Shown here: positions 1 through 5,439 of the stretch, piece after piece
Position numbering within the stretch: the stretch's first letter is position 1
How the letters are laid out: every line of letters starts with the position of its first letter
Assembly: GCA_031286085.1 (NCBI GenBank)
Contig: JAITUX010000253.1
Coordinates: forward strand, 1 to 6,030
Length of the DNA stretch: 6,030 nucleotides
Source of the DNA: Candidatus Adiutrix sp.
GTDB taxonomy: Bacteria; Desulfobacterota; Desulfarculia; Adiutricales; Adiutricaceae
Direction of reading: 5' to 3'
The notes under the pieces: generated by a model
The model's input: only the letters and a program-made list of their open reading frames with translations
Told to the model about the DNA's origin: nothing
Databases searched by the model: none
Translations under genes and position numbers: made by a program

Positions 1-1475
1 AGGCTCTCGAACTGCCGGGGGCCCGGGGGCACGGAATCGTAACCGGCCGGGAACTGGATAAGGCCGCCCCAATTCTGGCCCGGCGAGGCCTGGGCGGAGA
101 TGAAATCGCCGATTTTCGGGGCGCTGGAGGTGCTTCTGGGCGGCAGGGTGGCCCCATTGATGGTGGTGGTGCGGTTCTCGTTTATGTGGCGGACGACGTC
201 CTCGGACGTGGCGGTGATGTTGCCCCGCGCGTCCGTGGGCAGGACTATGGTTATCTCCCACTTCTGAACCCGGGGGTCGTTGTTCCAGGCCACGGTGGAG
301 GTGACGCCGTTGGTGTGGCTTTCGCCCTTGACGAAGCGCACGGCTATGTTTTCCGGGTCGGCCTTGGGGCCGTAGGGCTCCCGGCTTTCGAGATGGGGGA
401 CCAGGGCGGCGAGCTTGAGGTCGTTGTCGCCGCCGGGAAGCTCGAAGGTGAAGGCCGGGAGGTTGGAGATCATGTTGGCGGCGGTGGTATCGGTGTAGAG
501 ATCCAGGCCCATGCCCTGGGCGTGCTGGTTGTTGACCTGGAAAATGAGGTTGTCCGCAAAGGATTCGAATTTCAGGGAGAGGTCCTTGAGGGTATGGTCG
601 CGGAATTCCAGCCAGCCGCCCAGGGCGCCGCCCTTTATCTTGCCGGTGACGTCCTCGGGCCAGGGCGGGGAGGTGCGGCGGTTGTTGGCGATGACGCGCA
701 GGTCGCCCGAAACGTCCCGGCCCACGCCGACCTCGAAAACCGAGGTGTTGGCCACCAGGGGGCCGCCGCTCGAAAAGCTCAGGTTGACGGCGCCGGTGGT
801 GGGGTCCTCCCAGTAATCGAAGTCGATTATTTCGCCGAGCTGGAGCATGAGGGCTTCCCGGGAGTCGCGCAGGCTGTTGGCCTCCTGCCGCCGGCTCTTG
901 TCCTCCAGCACCATGACCTGGCCGTTGATCTTGGCTATGGCGTTGATGATCTGGTTTATGCCGTCCACGGCGTTTTCCACGCGGCCGTTGAGTTCCATTC
1001 TCAGGTTGTCCATATCCGTCCGGCGCTGGGCCACCTGCCGGGCCAGGTCGTCGGCCAGGTGGACCAGCTCGGCCCGGGTGGGGCTGAGCTCGGCGGCGTC
1101 GGCCAGGCTTTCCCAGCCGGCGAAGAAGGAATTCATGGTCGCGTTGATGCCGTAGCCGTCGCTTTCGTTGAAATGGAGTTCCAGGGTGTCGTGGGCGTCT
1201 TTCCGGGCCGCCGCCGAACCCATCTCGAAAGTCTTGTTTATGAGGCTGCGGGTCAGGAACTGGTCGTGGTAGCGGGATATGTTCTGGGCCGAGACCCCGG
1301 TGCCCATGGCCCCCCAGCGGGAATTGCGCCAGGTGGGCAGGTTTTCCAGGTTGATGCGCTGGCGGGAATAGCCGGGCGTGTTGACGTTGGAAATGTTGTT
1401 GCTGACCACTTCCAGGGCGGCCTGGGACAGGTTCAGGCCGGTCAGGGCCACGTATAGGCTGGAGGAAACGCCCAT
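1..1475 (-). CDS. flgK: Flagellar hook-associated protein 1 (HAP1, FlgK), 3' end outside window
   Basis: FlgK is exported through the flagellar type III apparatus and forms the first junction layer between hook and filament. The 491 residues present start with the diagnostic N-terminal rod/hook/HAP helix (about residues 5-45: SLYVALTGLNLSQAALEVVS, then NNISNVNTPGYSRQR). A helical stretch follows at about 125-215, including AEL-VHLADDLARQVAQRR and a variant of the FlgK 'AN-LRD-RE' signature (ANSLRDSRE, 199-207). VNNQHAQGMGL at 314-324 is the typical 'VN-HAQG-GL' element. From about 340 the sequence looks like a beta-rich variable outer domain, still unfinished at the window edge. The start at 1475 follows a good Shine-Dalgarno (GGGAGG, 1487-1482, 6-base spacer) inside the end of flgN, one base after its stop, suggesting translational coupling. 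The frame is open throughout. FlgE and FlgG share the N-terminal motif, but the central signatures and the flgN neighbour favour FlgK. Confidence 0.95.
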   Translation of the reverse strand, partial: MGVSSSLYVALTGLNLSQAALEVVSNNISNVNTPGYSRQRINLENLPTWRNSRWGAMGTGVSAQNISRYHDQFLTRSLINKTFEMGSAAARKDAHDTLELHFNESDGYGINATMNSFFAGWESLADAAELSPTRAELVHLADDLARQVAQRRTDMDNLRMELNGRVENAVDGINQIINAIAKINGQVMVLEDKSRRQEANSLRDSREALMLQLGEIIDFDYWEDPTTGAVNLSFSSGGPLVANTSVFEVGVGRDVSGDLRVIANNRRTSPPWPEDVTGKIKGGALGGWLEFRDHTLKDLSLKFESFADNLIFQVNNQHAQGMGLDLYTDTTAANMISNLPAFTFELPGGDNDLKLAALVPHLESREPYGPKADPENIAVRFVKGESHTNGVTSTVAWNNDPRVQKWEITIVLPTDARGNITATSEDVVRHINENRTTTINGATLPPRSTSSAPKIGDFISAQASPGQNWGGLIQFPAGYDSVPPGPRQFES

Positions 1476-1476
1476 C

Positions 1477-1989
1477 TCACACCTCCCGGGACAGCTTGAC
1501 CGGCAGGGTGGGCCGCTTTTCGCCCTGGCCCCCGCCGCTGTTGTAGCCTTCGCCCCGCAACTGGCTGGCCCCGGTCAGGATGTCTATGGATTCGTTGACC
1601 AGGCGCAGGCTTTCCGCAATGAAGGCCTGGCCGGCCTCGTTTTCCCGGAGAATCATGTTTTTGAGCCGGGCCAAATCCCGGGCGCCCTCACTCAAGCGGT
1701 TCCGCCAAGGCGCGGGCAGGCGGGCCGCCAGGTCGGCCAGAAGGGGCGGCGGGTCCGGGGCCAGGCCCAGGGCCAGGGCCGCCTCGCCTATGGCCGACTC
1801 CAGTTCCCGGATATGCTCCAGGATGACCAGCCCCATTTCCTCCTTGCGCCGGGAAGAGGCCCAGAGCGCCTCCAAATCCAGGGCCAGGAGGAGCTTCTTT
1901 TCCTCGGCCAGGTGGTCCGCCAGGGCCTGGTAAAGCGCCAGGTGCTCGTCCAGGAGCGCGCAAAGTTCATGTATCCGCCGGATATCCAT
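1477..1989 (-). CDS. flgN: Flagellar export chaperone FlgN family protein
   Basis: FlgN proteins are cytoplasmic chaperones that hold FlgK and FlgL in an export-competent state and deliver them to the flagellar export gate. This 170-residue protein looks almost entirely helical. A long amphipathic N-terminal helix pair (about 5-75: HELCALLDEHLALYQALADH, EEKKLLLALDLEALWASSRR) is followed by a Pro-rich break (78-94) and a second helical block (about 98-145: ARDLARLKNMILRENEAGQA, ESLRLVNESIDIL). The Gly-rich tail GEGYNSGGGQGE fits the family, which often ends in a disordered substrate-binding segment. The ATG at 1989 is chosen over an upstream in-frame start because AGAGGA (2000-1995) sits five bases before it. 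It overlaps the end of flgJ by 23 bases and ends one base before flgK, its expected client. Sequence conservation in this family is low, so the call rests on helix pattern, size and position. Confidence 0.85.
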   Translation of the reverse strand: MDIRRIHELCALLDEHLALYQALADHLAEEKKLLLALDLEALWASSRRKEEMGLVILEHIRELESAIGEAALALGLAPDPPPLLADLAARLPAPWRNRLSEGARDLARLKNMILRENEAGQAFIAESLRLVNESIDILTGASQLRGEGYNSGGGQGEKRPTLPVKLSREV

Positions 1990-2761
1990 GCTTGTCCTCT
2001 CTATTCGGGATAGGCCCGAACCTGCCGGCCCGCCCCGCCGAACCGGCCTCCGCCGGCCTGGGCCCGGCAATTTCTGCCGCCCGCGCCTCTTCCGGCCGGG
2101 CGGGCGCCGCCGGCGGTCCGGAGTTCGGGCCTAAGCCTTGAGGCGCAAAGGCGGCCGGGGCCAGGGTCAGCCGCTCGTAAGTCCTGGGCCCGGGGTTTCC
2201 GGGTATGGTCGGCCGCCAGGAGGGGCCCATCACTTCAGGATGTTCTTGCAAGGTTTGTTCCAACCCTTCCTGGCGGGCGATCTGGCCGACCATGGTGTCG
2301 GCCAGGCCCAGGCCGCCGGCGCGGCTGAGAAAATCACGGAAGGGCTGCTCGGCGATTTCGCTGAAGGTTTCGCCGCCCGGGGTATGGGCCAGGGCCGAAG
2401 GGCGCATGAGCTTGACCAGTTGGTCGATGAAGATGGCCTCGTAATCCGTGGCCGATTTTTTAATCTTGGCCAGCTTTTGCAGGCGCTCGGCCGGGCTCAG
2501 GCCGGCCGAGCGGGACTGGCGGGCCGAGGCCTTGGGCGCCTGGCGGCCGGCGGCCCTTTCCCTCAAGGTGCGGCCCTCTTCGGCCTGGCCCTCCAGGAGC
2601 CGGCCCAAATCCAGCTCCCCGCCGTTCTTAAGCGCCTCGACCTCCATGACCCGCTTGGATTCACTGGCCCGGGCCGTCCCCCGGAGGGGCTTGACCCCGC
2701 CGGGCCGGAGATTCATGACGGTTTCGGCCGGGCGGCCCACGCCGCCTGTTTCCTGGGACAT
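1967..2761 (-). CDS. flgJ: Rod-binding protein FlgJ (single-domain type, with long low-complexity ends)
   Basis: FlgJ acts in the periplasm at the growing flagellar rod; its N-terminal domain binds rod subunits and acts as the rod cap. The rod-binding domain (Pfam Rod-binding/FlgJ_N type) is visible at about residues 97-170 of 264: YEAIFIDQLVKLMRPSA at 107-123, then EIAEQPFRDFLSRAGGLGLADTMVGQIARQ at 135-164 written in part here (the GGLGLAD turn is the most recognisable piece). The C-terminal muramidase domain of enterobacterial FlgJ is absent. The core is flanked by about 95 polar, charged N-terminal residues and about 90 Pro/Ala/Gly-rich C-terminal residues with no recognised fold. The start is the ATG at 2761, preceded by GGGAGG (2772-2767) with a five-base spacer. 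An in-frame TTG at 2788 has no such site and falls in a predicted hairpin. flgJ lies 45 bases after flgI and overlaps flgN by 23 bases. Confidence 0.88.
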   Translation of the reverse strand: MSQETGGVGRPAETVMNLRPGGVKPLRGTARASESKRVMEVEALKNGGELDLGRLLEGQAEEGRTLRERAAGRQAPKASARQSRSAGLSPAERLQKLAKIKKSATDYEAIFIDQLVKLMRPSALAHTPGGETFSEIAEQPFRDFLSRAGGLGLADTMVGQIARQEGLEQTLQEHPEVMGPSWRPTIPGNPGPRTYERLTLAPAAFAPQGLGPNSGPPAAPARPEEARAAEIAGPRPAEAGSAGRAGRFGPIPNREDKHGYPADT

Positions 2762-2773
2762 TTTCGCCTCCCG

Positions 2774-2800
2774 CCGGCCCGGCCCCAAAAAGCCGGCCGG
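2774..2800 (-). other. GC-rich hairpin in the flgI-flgJ spacer, next to the flgJ ribosome-binding site
   Basis: On the minus strand CCGGCCGGC (2800-2792) can pair with GCCGGGCCGG (2783-2774), with one bulged G, around the loop TTTTTGGG. The stem ends two bases before the flgJ Shine-Dalgarno (GGGAGG, 2772-2767). No T run follows it, so it is not an intrinsic terminator. It could influence flgJ translation or act as an mRNA-stability element between flgI and flgJ. Self-complementary CCGG words are common in this GC-rich DNA. Confidence 0.4.
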
Positions 2801-2806
2801 AAAAAA

Positions 2807-3913
2807 TCACATTAGTTTCAAATCGCCGTGCAGGGCGCCGGCGGCCCGGATGGCCTGAAAGATCATGATCAGGTCGCGGGGGGAGGCGCCGATGGCGTTC
2901 AAGGCCTTGACCAGGTCGTGGATGGTGGTGGCCCGCTCAAGCAGGAGAAGCTGGTCGGTCTCCTCTTCCCCGGCGGCTTCCGGGGCGGCCTCCGCCTGGT
3001 CGAAAGGCCCGGCCTGGGGCAGCGTCTGCCCTTCCTTTATCTGGACCGAAAGGTTGCCGTGGGCCACGGCCACGGTGGATATCCTGACGTTTTCCCCCAC
3101 CACCACGGTTCCGGTGCGCTCGTCAATGACCACTTGGCCGACGACGTCCGGCTCCACTTCCAGATTCTCCAGTTCCGCCACCATCAGGGCCATGTTTTCC
3201 CGGTAATTCAGGGGGACGTTGAACTCGATGGTGGAGGCGTCCAGCGGCTTGGCCGCGGCGCCGGGCAGGCGGAAGTTGACGGCCTCGGCCACCCGGGCGG
3301 CGGTGGTGAAGTCCGGCCGGCCCAGCTTGAGGCTCAAGGTTTCCCGGCCCTGCCAGCGGACGGGCACTTCCCGTTCCACCGTGCCGCCCTGGACAATGCG
3401 GCCCACGGTGGGATGGTTCCTCTGCTGCGGGCCGCCGGCCTGCCCGGCGGCGGGGAAGGCCCCCACCGAGAGGGAGCCCTGGGCCACGACGTAAACCTTG
3501 CCGTCCACGCCCGTGAGCTGGGTGGTCAACAGGGTTCCGCCCTGAAGGCTCGAGGCGTCGCCCAGGGAACTGACCACCAGGTCGATGGTGGCCCCGGGCT
3601 TGACGAAGGGCGGCAATTCGGCCGTGACGATGACCCCGGCCACGTTCTTGACCTTGACCGCGGTGGGGTTTATATTCACGTCCATGTTGCGGAGCATGGC
3701 GGCCAGGGTCTGGTTGGTGAAGATGGTCTTGTCCTTGTCGCCGGTGCCGTTCAAGCCCACCACCAGGCCGTAGCCCTGCACCTGGTTGGGCCGGACCCCT
3801 TCGAAGGAGGCCATTTCCTTGAGGCGGATGCCCCAGGCCGGGGCCGGCCAGGCCGCCAGCGGGAGAAAAAAGCCCAAGAGGGCGGTAATTGTCAGGCGCG
3901 TGAGGCTTTTCAT
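2807..3913 (-). CDS. flgI: Flagellar P-ring protein FlgI
   Basis: FlgI polymerises into the periplasmic P-ring, which with the FlgH L-ring forms the bushing around the flagellar rod at the peptidoglycan. The 368-residue product has the usual family length. An N-terminal Sec signal (KSLTR charged start, hydrophobic segment 8-21) ends in a plausible A-W-G cleavage site near residue 28. The family signature follows at once: GVRPNQVQGYGLVVGLNGTG at 39-58. Other landmarks are KPGATIDLVVSSLGDASSLQ (105-124), NVPLNYRENM (232-241), VVIDERTGTVVVGENVRIS (261-279), and the conserved end LVKALNAIGASPRDLIMIFQ then AIRAAGAL (334-361). There is no cysteine, whereas the E. coli protein carries a disulphide. 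An acidic Ala/Glu-rich loop (305-320) precedes the C-terminal helix. The ATG at 3913 follows AAGGGG (3926-3921) with a seven-base spacer. The gene follows flgH by 61 bases. Confidence 0.97.
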   Translation of the reverse strand: MKSLTRLTITALLGFFLPLAAWPAPAWGIRLKEMASFEGVRPNQVQGYGLVVGLNGTGDKDKTIFTNQTLAAMLRNMDVNINPTAVKVKNVAGVIVTAELPPFVKPGATIDLVVSSLGDASSLQGGTLLTTQLTGVDGKVYVVAQGSLSVGAFPAAGQAGGPQQRNHPTVGRIVQGGTVEREVPVRWQGRETLSLKLGRPDFTTAARVAEAVNFRLPGAAAKPLDASTIEFNVPLNYRENMALMVAELENLEVEPDVVGQVVIDERTGTVVVGENVRISTVAVAHGNLSVQIKEGQTLPQAGPFDQAEAAPEAAGEEETDQLLLLERATTIHDLVKALNAIGASPRDLIMIFQAIRAAGALHGDLKLM

Positions 3914-3954
3914 AATTTTTCCCCTTCCCGGCCCGGGGCGTATGTATTGATACC

Positions 3955-3970
3955 CCGGCCGGGAGGCCGG
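3955..3970 (-). other. Small hairpin in the flgH-flgI spacer
   Basis: CCGGCC and GGCCGG flank a four-base loop in the 61-base gap between the flgH stop and the flgI start. On the transcribed strand it is followed by GGTATCAATACA, not a T run, so it is unlikely to terminate transcription. It begins about four bases after the flgH stop codon and could protect or delimit mRNA segments. Its function is unproven. Confidence 0.35.
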
Positions 3971-3974
3971 TTTA

Positions 3975-4718
3975 TTAGAACGGCCAGACCGAGTCGAAGA
4001 AGCGGGAGAGCCAGCCTTCGCGCTGCTTGCGGCTCAGGTCGCCCTGGCCGGTGTAGTCTATGCGGGCGTCGGCGATATAGGTGGACAGGACGGTGTTGTC
4101 GTTGCCGATGTCGTAGGGCCGGACGACGCCCTGGATGGTTATGTATTGCCGCTCGTTGTTGACCAGGATCTCCTGGGAGCCGCGGAGGACCAGGTTGCCG
4201 TTGGGCAGAACCTGGATTACGCTGGCCGAGAGGCGGGCGTTCATGCTTTCAGTGCGGGCGGTGGTGCCGGAACCGCTGAAGGAACTGGTGTAGCCGGCGT
4301 CAATCCCGACATTGGGCCTCATGTTGAGGGCGTTGAAGACCCCGCCGATGATGGGCGCGTTGGCGGGGTTCTCGTAACCCAGGAGGGCGTTGGTGTTGGC
4401 TTGGAGGGAATTCGCGCGGCCGGTGGTGGTGTTGGCGTTTTTGGAGGCCCTGGAGTTTTCCACGATGTTGATGGTGACTATGTCGCCCACCCGGCGGGCC
4501 TTGGCGTCGGCGAACAGGTTGACCGAATCTTCTGAAAAAAGAGAGCCTTCGGTGCGGGGGGCCGGTTCGGGAAAAATTTCCGCCGGCGGGTTGGCCAGGG
4601 CCGCCTCGGGGTTGGCGGCGGGAATGGGCTGGCGGATGCGCTCGGCGCAGCCGGCCAGGGCGGCCAAGGCGGCCAGGGTGGCCACGGTGGTCAGGAAGGC
4701 CCTCAGGATGCTTTTCAT
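3975..4718 (-). CDS. flgH: Flagellar L-ring lipoprotein FlgH
   Basis: FlgH is an outer-membrane lipoprotein that forms the L-ring, the outer bushing of the flagellar rod. The 247 residues begin with a lipoprotein signal peptide ending in the lipobox L-A-G-C, with Cys24 as the predicted lipidated residue and Ala at +2, compatible with outer-membrane sorting. A Pro/Ala-rich linker (25-57) leads to the family core: GSLFSEDSVNLFADAKARRV (58-77), GDIVTINIVENSRASKNANT (78-97), NGNLVLRGSQEILVNNERQY (173-192), and GVVRPYDIGNDNTVLSTYIA (197-216). It ends in the characteristic GWLSRFFDSVWPF. The ATG at 4718 has GAGG (4727-4724) five bases upstream. It is the first gene of the visible flagellar operon and is preceded by a strong sigma-54 promoter match. 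The more usual upstream partner flgA is absent. Confidence 0.97.
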   Translation of the reverse strand: MKSILRAFLTTVATLAALAALAGCAERIRQPIPAANPEAALANPPAEIFPEPAPRTEGSLFSEDSVNLFADAKARRVGDIVTINIVENSRASKNANTTTGRANSLQANTNALLGYENPANAPIIGGVFNALNMRPNVGIDAGYTSSFSGSGTTARTESMNARLSASVIQVLPNGNLVLRGSQEILVNNERQYITIQGVVRPYDIGNDNTVLSTYIADARIDYTGQGDLSRKQREGWLSRFFDSVWPF

Positions 4719-4786
4719 GTCTGCCTCGCTTTCAGGCGTCGCCTGGATGGAATAATGGCGGTCAGGGCCGCCGCGCCGTAACCTCT

Positions 4787-4802
4787 AGCAACCTTCATGC
4801 CA
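4787..4802 (-). promoter_or_regulatory. Sigma-54 (RpoN) promoter for the flgH operon
   Basis: Read on the minus strand the bases are TGGCATGAAGGTTGCT. This fits the sigma-54 consensus TGGCAYR-N4-TTGCW at every defined position. The invariant GG (4801-4800) and GC (4789-4788) are separated by exactly ten bases, as required. The predicted transcription start is near 4776, giving a leader of about 58 bases to the flgH start. Sigma-54 control of rod, ring and hook genes with an NtrC-type activator is well known in polar-flagellated proteobacteria. The match and spacing are seen directly; that it drives this operon is inferred from position and direction. Confidence 0.8.
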
Positions 4803-4810
4803 GGTCTTGA

Positions 4811-4935
4811 TGATTAATGGTCTTTTTGCCCCCTGGCGGCGTTGCCCGCGTTTTTTAAGGCTCGAAATATTTTTAATATTCCTCGCCATAAAAAATGCTC
4901 GCGCCTGGCCAGGGAACAAAAATCCTCATTAATCA
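4811..4935. repeat. Distant inverted repeat TGATTAATG / CATTAATCA
   Basis: TGATTAATG at 4811-4819 is matched by its exact reverse complement CATTAATCA at 4927-4935, with 107 bases between the arms. The arms bracket the AT-rich island and lie just upstream of the sigma-54 promoter. They could be two copies of a protein-binding site in opposite orientation. AT-rich nine-mers recur by chance in an AT-rich stretch, so the functional reading is weak. Confidence 0.35.
4866..4880. repeat. AT-only palindrome AATATT-TTT-AATATT
   Basis: Two copies of AATATT flank three T bases. Because AATATT is itself palindromic, the element is both a direct and an inverted repeat. The last six bases plus CCT (ATATTCCT, 4876-4883) recur as a direct repeat at 4937-4944, with starts 61 bases apart, about six helical turns. 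This could be a bent or easily melted segment or a regulator site. No named protein motif is recognised. Confidence 0.3.
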
Positions 4936-4988
4936 GATATTCCTGTTGGCCAAAATAGTCCCGCGCCGGCACGCCGTCCGCGGTGAGT

Positions 4989-5015
4989 CCAGGGCCGGAG
5001 CCTGGCCCCGCCAGG
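4989..5015. repeat. Three-arm repeat CCAGG / CCTGG / CCAGG just upstream of the -35 box
   Basis: CCAGG (4989-4993), CCTGG (5001-5005) and CCAGG (5011-5015) can pair in two mutually exclusive ways. The right-hand pair is better: CCTGGC (5001-5006) with GCCAGG (5010-5015) across a three-base gap. It ends four bases before the TTGACT -35 hexamer. It could be an operator for the dnaJ operon. It is not a terminator, since no T run follows on either strand. CCTGG/CCAGG words are frequent in this genome, which lowers the weight of the pattern. Confidence 0.3.
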
Positions 5016-5019
5016 GCTA

Positions 5020-5047
5020 TTGACTAGTGGGAATCGGGGCTTATATT
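5020..5047 (+). promoter_or_regulatory. Sigma-70-type promoter for the small gene and dnaJ
   Basis: TTGACT (5020-5025, five of six consensus bases) is separated by 16 bases from TATATT (5042-5047, five of six). Transcription would start near 5054, leaving a leader of about 35 bases before the start codon at 5089. In such GC-rich DNA the AT-rich -10 stands out. I see no heat-shock sigma-32 hexamers and no CIRCE element, so housekeeping expression is the simplest reading. Confidence 0.65.
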
Positions 5048-5088
5048 TATATGGTGGTTCCGCACCCCTTGACGCCAATGAGGTGAAC

Positions 5089-5439
5089 ATGCCCGACTCC
5101 GCCGCCTGGGAGAGCCGCCGCGCCCTGACCGACAACCCCGCCGCCAGCCCGGAGACCTTTCGGCGGGTCGGCCGGGAGCTTTTGGATTTGGGCCAGTTGG
5201 CCGAGGCCCTGGAGTTCCTGGGCCGGGCCGGCGACGAGGAGGGCCTCGCGCTCATCCTGGAACGGGCGGTGGCGGAGGGCCATTTCTTTCTCTACCAGGG
5301 AGCGGCGGCCAGGCTGGGAGGCTTCAAGCGGGCCGACCTGGAAAAATTGGCGGCCTCGGCGGAAAAAAACGGCCTGGCCCTCTACGCGGCCCAGGCCCGG
5401 GCCCTTCTGGCCGACGCCGCAGCGGATTGTTTTAAATGA
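5089..5439 (+). CDS. Small helical TPR-like protein of unknown function, coupled to dnaJ
   Basis: This 116-residue protein has no signal peptide or membrane segment and is probably cytoplasmic. It reads as a run of amphipathic helices separated by short Gly or Asp turns: about 20-35 ([15 protein letters not shown]), 36-47 ([12 protein letters not shown]), 50-64 ([15 protein letters not shown]), 65-78, 80-95 and 96-111. The pattern '[19 protein letters not shown]' resembles one tetratricopeptide-type helical hairpin, so an alpha-solenoid or adaptor fold is a fair guess. I do not recognise a named family. The ATG at 5089 is preceded by GAGGTGA (5080-5086), and a longer reading from TTG at 5020 would begin inside the promoter. 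Its TGA overlaps the dnaJ start in an ATGA junction (5436-5439), so translation of the two is probably coupled. The context suggests a partner or regulator of the J-protein, but nothing in the sequence proves it. Confidence 0.8.
   Translation: MPDSAAWESRRALTDNPAASPETFRRVGRELLDLGQLAEALEFLGRAGDEEGLALILERAVAEGHFFLYQGAAARLGGFKRADLEKLAASAEKNGLALYAAQARALLADAAADCFK

Larger units (their letters stand above)
4719..5088. other. Divergent intergenic region between flgH and the dnaJ operon
   Basis: This 370-base stretch has no credible gene. It contains a sigma-54 promoter reading left, a sigma-70-type promoter reading right, and the two leaders. An AT-rich island at about 4850-4945, with runs such as TTTTTTAA, AATATTTTTAATATT and ATAAAAAATG, contrasts sharply with the GC-rich coding flanks. 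Sigma-54 promoters need upstream activator sites typically 80-200 bases away, and this island lies about 50-150 bases upstream of the -24 element, so it is the natural place for such sites. I did not recognise a known operator (no CIRCE element, for example). Confidence 0.7.

Noticed and set aside
186..1457. Plus-strand open frame of 423 codons
   Set aside because: It lies entirely antisense to flgK, whose product is clearly recognisable. Long antisense frames are expected where third codon positions are strongly GC-biased. Its translation is Gly/Val/Ala-rich with no motif.
1378..2013. Plus-strand open frame of 211 codons
   Set aside because: Antisense to flgN and the flgK start. No ribosome-binding site and no recognisable motif.
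2762..2788. TTG at 2788 as the start of flgJ, giving nine more residues
   Set aside because: It would place the start inside a predicted hairpin and put the good GGGAGG site within the gene. The ATG at 2761 is correctly spaced from that site.
2138..2815. Plus-strand open frame of 225 codons
   Set aside because: Antisense shadow of flgJ. The minus-strand frame carries the rod-binding motif and proper ribosome-binding sites.
2828..4162. Plus-strand open frame of 444 codons
   Set aside because: Antisense to flgI and the end of flgH, both certain. It is rich in Gly, His and Arg and resembles no family.
4831..4857. GC-rich segment followed by TTTTTT on the plus strand, as a terminator
   Set aside because: The stem is only about four base pairs (GCGG/CCGC), and there is no upstream plus-strand gene to terminate.
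5051..5086. Eleven-codon reading frame in the leader, ATG at 5051 to TGA at 5084-5086, as a possible leader peptide
   Set aside because: The predicted transcription start is near 5054, so the ATG would not be transcribed, and no ribosome-binding site precedes it.
4929..5283. Minus-strand open frames opposite the small gene
   Set aside because: Composition is typical of a GC-bias shadow. The plus-strand reading has a promoter, a Shine-Dalgarno and an ATGA junction with dnaJ.
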